Part shown: one piece after another, positions 59,001 through 64,000 of the stretch | Position numbering within the stretch: the first letter of the stretch is position 1 | Layout of the letters: each line of letters opens with the position of its first letter | Assembly (NCBI RefSeq): GCF_003590095.1 | Contig: NC_039492.1 | Location: 248,001-312,000, forward strand | Reading direction: 5' to 3' | DNA: 64,000 bases | Origin: Trichoplusia ni | Taxonomy: Eukaryota; Arthropoda; Insecta; Lepidoptera; Noctuidae | Notes under the pieces: generated by a model | Told to the model about the DNA's origin: nothing | What the model saw: the letters and a program-made list of their open reading frames with translations, nothing else | Database searches by the model: none | Made by a program: the position numbers and the translations under genes

Positions 59001-59971
59001 GTGGCCCCGGTACACGAATTGGTATGTATTCAAGGACGAAATATGAAGTCTGTAAAAGTCTGACTCTCCTTTCCGCTCAACTCAAAGTGGAAGGAGTCAT
59101 ATGATGATTCCCCATCCGAAAAAAATGGCCTCGCCCAGGCTACACAATAATGGCCATTGTAAATAGCAGAATCGGGGCCCAGGACTAATATATTTTACAA
59201 AAACATAGTTCATCTTTGTTTTAGTGAGGCCTCCATCCAACAGACCGGTGTGCCTATACACCTGACTGCTGTCGAGATGGAGAATTTCGTGTTCACAAAA
59301 GTCAAGACCCGGGAACAATACATGAACACCATTGCCAAATTACTATTCAAATTACGGAGGATCGGTAAGACATTTATTTGTAAAGAAGTTATGTAGCTTA
59401 TGGCCCATTTAGACGATGCGAGAAATATCGTGCAAGTTGTAACACATTGCTGGTGGCGTGGCGGTACCGTGCTGCTGCACAATGTATTGAAACTTGCATG
59501 GTCTGAATGGGCCCTTAGGTGAACGAATAAGGACGGATCGAATGAGTTGATATGGCCTTGAATTAGGAAAGGAGGAAAAGGCGAATTTTATCCTGTTAGG
59601 GGATAATAAAGCGTGAGAAACATGACTAGTGTTAATTAGGATTACATTTTTTGACTTTACATTTATATTTAACGTCGCTTCCCTATGATGTTATATTTGA
59701 CTGTTAATCCATGTTTAAGTTCCTACTGTTCCTAGTGTTCCTACCAAGTTTCAATGCGATTTTTAACGTTAAATATTTTTATCATAGAGTTATTATCATT
59801 TCCTCTTTTGTTTTTATTTGAAGTGACTAACGAATAATGATCTTTCCAGTACTCCACCAAAACGGTCATCCAGATCCCGACCACGTTATTGCGCGGCTAC
59901 GAGAATCAAATGGCCAGAGACAGGTTAACACACAAGGACTAAAATCACTTCAAAACCTAAGTATGCAATAA
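56100..59971 (+). CDS. MED15-like protein consisting of a KIX domain only
   Basis: Exons 56100-56167, 59225-59364 and 59850-59971 join in frame (introns start GTGAGT and GTAAGA, end TTTTAG and TTCCAG) to 109 residues. MED15 is the Mediator tail subunit whose N-terminal KIX three-helix domain binds transcription activators. Here PGSWRRQINRRAVISKIEAS matches helix 1 and its lead-in, with exon 1/2 joining inside the conserved KI-E. EMENFVFTKVKTREQYMNTI covers the family's MENHVF-KA-TR-EYL block, then AKLLFKLRRI. The C-terminus GLKSLQNLSMQ resembles the MNALQNL segment that follows KIX in MED15. A TAA then ends the frame, so the long Gln/Pro-rich middle and the C-terminal Mediator-binding domain are absent. 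Because introns are present it is not a processed copy. A donor-like CAG/GTTAAC inside exon 3 could support another isoform. Expression is unproven. Confidence 0.8.
57125..57369 (-). mobile_element. Lep1-type Helitron (non-autonomous), copy 2
   Basis: On the - strand it begins TCTATACTAATATATAAACC and ends GGGGACGAAGTCACGAGCTAG, with A before and T after. It is 245 bp in intron 1 of the MED15-like gene. Compared with copy 1 (37265-37507) it lacks about five bases near the 3' hairpin region but is otherwise close, with the same CGCTAATCTCAGGAACTACT block. Confidence 0.8.
57370..59224. other. Rest of intron 1 of MED15-like gene
   Basis: AT-rich with no further exon recognised. CAAGATGGCGTC near 58200 is another Pho/YY1-like core. 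A GTGTGGGTCGACTC word near 58923 may be a decayed SINE B box. Confidence 0.4.
59401..59514. mobile_element. 114-bp MITE with TTA target-site duplication
   Basis: Ends TGGCCCATTTAGAC and, in reverse complement, GGGCCCATTCAGAC form imperfect terminal inverted repeats that continue inward (GATGCGAG/CATGCAAG; CACATTG/TACATTG). TTA occurs immediately outside both ends (59398-59400 and 59515-59517), the three-base duplication typical of PIF/Harbinger-type MITEs. It lies in intron 2 of the MED15-like gene. Its ends differ from the full-length Harbinger at 8199, so that element is probably not its source. Confidence 0.75.
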
Positions 59972-60720
59972 GAAACTCAAAAGTCACTGGATAAAAAAAC
60001 AGCAGCGCGCGACGGTTCGAAATGGAACTAAGTCTTGTATTTAGTTCTAAACTCGCACAACAGATGTCACTGTGCATTGAGAGGCGATTTCTGAATGGCG
60101 GTGTTAAGATTTTCCGCGGTTTGGTTGGGTCGGCTCGAGGCGCTCGTAACGTTAACTCTGGTTTCCCTTCAAACGCATAAATCTTTCGCCTTTTACTAAA
60201 GATTTCCGTGGAGGGGAACACTCAAATGAGTCTAACTCTATTTTTTGAATACTTCGCTTCGGCGAAGTTGTAATTCCTTTATCATATACAATTAATATAA
60301 TTACTCTTGTATAGTCAGTCTATGTTAAACTTAATTAGTTTATTCGAATGTCAAATAATTGAACATAAAATAGATTATTCAACTAAACACTGCAGTTCAA
60401 CTATTTTTACAACTATTTAATTAAATATTTTGTCTAATGTCTGAATTTCTGTAATGATTTCCTTTCTGCTTATTAAGCATTAGCCCAAAAATCTACCTTT
60501 TAACGTTAAACAGATTGCTATAATAATAATTATGTCCATTCTTAGCTTTGTTATGAATATTGTCATAATCTTTGTTAGATATTTTTTACATTTTAATAAA
60601 TTTTACGAGATACTTATTGTGATAAATTATTTGCTTACCACCATTACCTTAGAAGATAAGACCGCTTTGCTTAAGTCTAGCCCTTTCCCAAGTTCTATTG
60701 GACTTTTATTCTAGTTTCTT
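59972..60720 (+). other. MED15-like 3' region
   Basis: Sequence after the stop. The first 250 bases are GC-richer (AAGATTTTCCGCGGTTTGGT, GGCTCGAGGCGCTCG) and the remainder AT-rich, with AATAAA at 60595-60600 as a possible polyadenylation signal. No exon was recognised. Confidence 0.35.
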
Positions 60721-60724
60721 AAGC

Positions 60725-60795
60725 AAATTGAGGTTTGAACCCGAAATCATCGTGTTCCGCTGTCACGTACCACCACTAGGCCTGTTGAAGTGAAT
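60725..60795 (-). repeat. SINE-like fragment
   Basis: The reverse complement reads CCTAGTGGTGGTACGTGACA (A-box-like) and then TTTCGGGTTCAAACCTC (B-box-like), about 25-35 bases apart. It is a short, degenerate tRNA-like head with little body. Confidence 0.4.
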
Positions 60796-61399
60796 TGAAT
60801 CATAATTTAATTAAATAAAATTAATTCATAATAGGCGTTTTCAAGTGCGAGGCGAATTCGCTAGTTGCTACACTGCGGGTTCCGTTCAAGTACCTAGCCA
60901 AAAGATAACAAATCACTTTATTAGTCACCAGAAATACAGTGTACCTATGACCAGACATACATCGTCGATGGAATTACGCCACGAAAAAAGTCTTTCCGTT
61001 TGAACCATTTGCATTCGAATAATCCTTTAGATTCATAAATTTAGTTCACCTGTTCATATTAATCTCTACCTATTGTTTTTTATTATACCTGACTACGAAT
61101 GCAAAGGCATCTCGTACTTTGGACTTCGGACCGAACTTTGACGGCACTTAACCGTTCGTCGCGTTTCCTGCCAATGCCTACCCCAAGGTTACGAGGTGGC
61201 AACTTGTTTTTAGATTTATGGGTAAGTGCAAAGTACATCATTTATGAGTGCTATTTACGAATTACATGGGCTGGTACTATATTATGATTCATATGATTGG
61301 CAGGTAGACATTGGAAAAGCGCCGAACCGTGAACCGTTCAAGTATGTGACTATTGTGCGCATGCGTTTGCATAGTCAAGTAGGTTCTAAATCTACTTAT

Positions 61400-61505
61400 C
61401 CACGGTGCGTCGCGTATCGCCGGTTCGATCTCCGCATGGGACAAACATTTGTGTGATTCACAAATGTTCTGAATCTAAGTGTCTCTGTATTTTGAATGTA
61501 TTAAA
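61400..61505 (+). repeat. tRNA-derived SINE fragment
   Basis: GCCGGTTCGATCTCCGCATG is a B-box region. GGGACAAACATTTGTGTGAT and then TCACAAATGTTCTGAATC follow, a body sequence familiar from noctuid SINEs. The A box is not clear. Confidence 0.6.
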
Positions 61506-62407
61506 TGATTGGAATATTTGTAGAACCCTCTGAGGGGTTTTTTTTAATATAGGTACATAGAAAAATAAGAAAGATTCTACTCTGCACCAGACAGTATGGG
61601 AGCATTCGAAAGGTATCCGTTAGTTAAAAAATGTGTAAGTACGCAACACGCTTCTTACGCATAAGATTACGTGCGTCTGTACAAAAGCAAATAAGGGCTA
61701 TTTTTTTCAAAGAGAATATACATATTATGGTACATAAAATTATAAACTGGTCTCCCGGTAGCAGCACAAAGCACGTGGGAGCAGACTCGCTGCTCAAACA
61801 AAGGTAGAACTTAGACCGTTACTTGATCTTCTCAATGAAGCCCATTGAAATCATTATTTCGTTATAGGTATAACTTAGTAAGTAAAGGGTGAAAAATAAA
61901 AGGCTTATTGAAATATAAAAGTTTTTTTACAGAGGCAGGTGTAGTATATAGGCCATGTTGGAGGGGCAGACCGATCCCGCTGCCCAAAGGGGAAGATCAG
62001 GATCTCTCTCTTTGTGCGTTCGTTTTTAGTTTTACCAACATATTCAAAACGTGAACAAAAACGGTATTGACATCCAACAATGTTTGATTTTGCTAACGAC
62101 TTATGCTGGGGTCGGCTTCAATTCCAACCACCGGTTATTAACATAATATGCCAAGGAATTCGGACGGAGAACAATGAAGATTTAAATTAAAAATAAAACT
62201 AGTTTAAATCGATTACACCATTTATCTATTTAACATCATAACTAGTACAAATTTAATAAGACCTTAGACTAGAAGATTCGGTTAGTTTAATCACACAAGT
62301 ATTCTAGGAACACTGCTTGATTTGATTGTAAACAAGTAAAAAATAACGATCAAATATATACAGTTAAAAATGTACAACTTGAATAGAACAACCTAAAACA
62401 ATTATAT
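61506..62407. other. Noncoding sequence, probably 3' UTR/downstream of the - strand gene
   Basis: AT-rich apart from a GC-richer patch near 61960-62010. No exon or clear repeat was recognised. No unambiguous AATAAA was found on the - strand within the first 200 bases after the stop. Confidence 0.35.
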
Positions 62408-62688
62408 TTAAATTGGACTATTTCTGCCGCTTGCATCTGAGTCTACAAAGTACTGATCTTTGAATTGTTCAGTGTCTTCGTCTTCTCCGTAATAAAAGCC
62501 ATCACTATCGTCTTTATAGCTATCATCTCGAGAACTGTGTACCAGTTTACTGCCTTTCAAGTCTGGGTTTTCTGCCAATACTTTTGCCTTGTACTTTGCA
62601 TAAGCCGCTCCATAGTTTTCGACGTCTTCTTTCCTTACGCAGTTGTCATCGTAAATGTCTTCTTCGCCTTCGTCGCTCGATAGCTCCT
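62408..62688 (-). CDS. Terminal exon of an unrecognised acidic protein
   Basis: On the - strand a good acceptor (CTTTTATTTTCAG) precedes a 281-nt open segment that completes a split codon and encodes 92 residues before TAA. The product is strongly acidic (ELSSDEGEEDIYDDN, DDSYKDDSDGFYYGEDED). It has one more ordered-looking stretch, AAYAKYKAKVLAENPDLKGS, and ends FVDSDASGRNSPI. Repeated SD/SS-E and DSD contexts could be casein kinase 2 sites. I do not recognise the family. The preceding exon must lie beyond the right edge of the window, because nothing suitable is seen up to 64000. That this is a real exon rests on composition and splice signal. Confidence 0.65.
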
Positions 62689-63461
62689 CTGAAAATAAAA
62701 GAGGTTTGTTTGTAATTTTTTTTAGATAGATTTTGAATTGCATAGCATTATGATATTATTTTCATTTTACATTTTGTTGTCAATACAATATAAATGTTCT
62801 ACGTGTAGGATTTTTAGGTATCTAGCTGTGGAAGAATTCAAATTTGTTTCAGTTTGTATAAATAAATTATAACACCAGTAACATTTACAAAGAACCAGGA
62901 AAGTTTATAACAGTAATTAACGGAGTTACGTAAATATTTGGTTTGAGGAAAAATCTTTAGAAAATATTATTTCGCAGAAGTTAACATTTCGAAATTATTT
63001 TAGTTTTTCCTTAACTTAGGGATTTAAAATTACGTCATACACAATATTGATTGAAATACTCCTCGTAGCACATAACCGCATAGCATCCAATAATTGATTT
63101 AAAAAAGGTAAACAATCTTATTATAGAGAATCTAAATCTTTCTGTTTGTTTTTACAAACACATACTAAGTAAAATTATTTCAGGGGTAGGTATATTTGGT
63201 TTTGTATCTTTTGTTTTTTACTCGCGTTTTTTAATGATGTTTTAGACCAAAAGACAACAAGATTATTTACCCTCTTTTAAGAGTGGAGTGTCGATAACGC
63301 TTTTGCCGAAAACTCATTCGGTAGACACTTTCGCATAAGGATATTATTATGCATAATATGAGTAAGATATAGTTATTAACTAATATTAAACATTAAAACG
63401 GCTTTACCCACACAAATGCGTATTTACTGGTGGTGCCCGATTAGCCCATGACGAGTCAGAT
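62689..63461. other. AT-rich intron of the - strand gene
   Basis: No exon or repeat was recognised before the hAT-like element at 63462. Confidence 0.4.
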
Positions 63462-63726
63462 CAGGGCCGGATTTAGTGGAGGGCAACCGAGGCGAAAGTC
63501 CCGGGTCCTCCATAAGCAGGGGGATAGAGACTTCGGAAAAAAAACTTTCAAATTTAAACTAGTAAACCTAGTAAACATCGCTTCCTTTGATATTTTATTT
63601 TCACCTTTACCTTTACCTACAGCCATTTTTTACCTACAAATTGTTCATTTTATTTGGAAAATAATTTGGGGCAAGGGGGCCTCCACCCCTTAGTTGCCCC
63701 GAAGCTTACTCCTAAATCCGGCCCAC
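63462..63726. mobile_element. hAT-like non-autonomous transposon (MITE)
   Basis: The left end reads CAGGGCCGGATTTAG and the right end, reverse-complemented, GTGGGCCGGATTTAG, an inverted repeat with a few mismatches. Flanking octamers AGTCAGAT (63454-63461) and AGCCAGAT (63727-63734) match at seven of eight positions, consistent with an 8-bp hAT target duplication. The 265-bp interior, with GGGGCCTCCACCCC-type words, encodes nothing. Confidence 0.7.
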
Positions 63727-64000
63727 AGCCAGATTGAACCAGCCCCTCCAGCACAGACCCAATAACCATAATTTTATTTTAAATAGTCAAGTACCGGTCG
63801 GAGTTATGACACAGGGGGTTCTGTACAAATAGCCTAAAAGTAAACAAACCGGATGATCGATAAACAATCGGCACTAACAAATTTATCACCGTAACAACGC
63901 TGCTTAAACTCGGCAATTAATAAAGGCAGAATAAGGCAAATTAATCTTTTAAAATTTCAACTCTAACTATAAGCGGTTCATGCGATCGCACTTTCTGACG
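63727..64000. other. Noncoding right edge of window
   Basis: AT-rich sequence with no recognisable exon or repeat. Confidence 0.35.

Overview
The window is nuclear DNA from a moth or butterfly, probably a noctuid-like moth. The grounds are AT-rich noncoding DNA, intron-containing genes, a Lep1-type Helitron pair, tRNA-derived SINEs, RTE-type fragments common in Lepidoptera, and an insect FOG gene. There is no prokaryotic content. A 1,000-base run of N at 44801-45800 is a scaffold gap.

The main gene is the FOG-family zinc-finger cofactor u-shaped (ush), + strand. Its last two coding exons are at 49846-51743 and 51923-52318. They encode nine zinc fingers (five C2HC, four C2H2), a CtBP-binding PLDLS motif and SUMO-acceptor motifs. 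The N-terminal exon is not found in the window, so most of the first 49.8 kb is probably one giant upstream intron. Two perfect zero-length-exon (recursive) splice sites on the same strand support this. They lie at 14367/14368 and 32203/32204 and divide the intron into nearly equal steps of 17.8 and 17.6 kb before the exon at 49846.

Within that intron lie a LINE (about 4.38-6.57 kb, - strand), a complete two-gene Harbinger transposon (8199-13355) with both proteins reading open across all splice junctions, many small repeats, and a long series of short GC/CpG-rich islands containing GATA-type words (TTATCG, CGATAA). At most islands the + strand switches from A/C-rich on the left to T/G-rich on the right. 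That sign is expected at divergent transcription starts or replication initiation sites.

Downstream of ush, three small exons (56100-56167, 59225-59364, 59850-59971, + strand) join into a 109-residue protein that is essentially the KIX domain of Mediator subunit MED15 followed by a stop codon. This looks like a stand-alone KIX paralogue. A Lep1 Helitron and a 114-bp MITE with a TTA duplication sit in its introns. At the right end is the last exon of a - strand gene with an acidic C-terminus (62408-62688), not recognised, and a hAT-like MITE (63462-63726).

All splice junctions and protein assignments were read by eye; no search or alignment was run.
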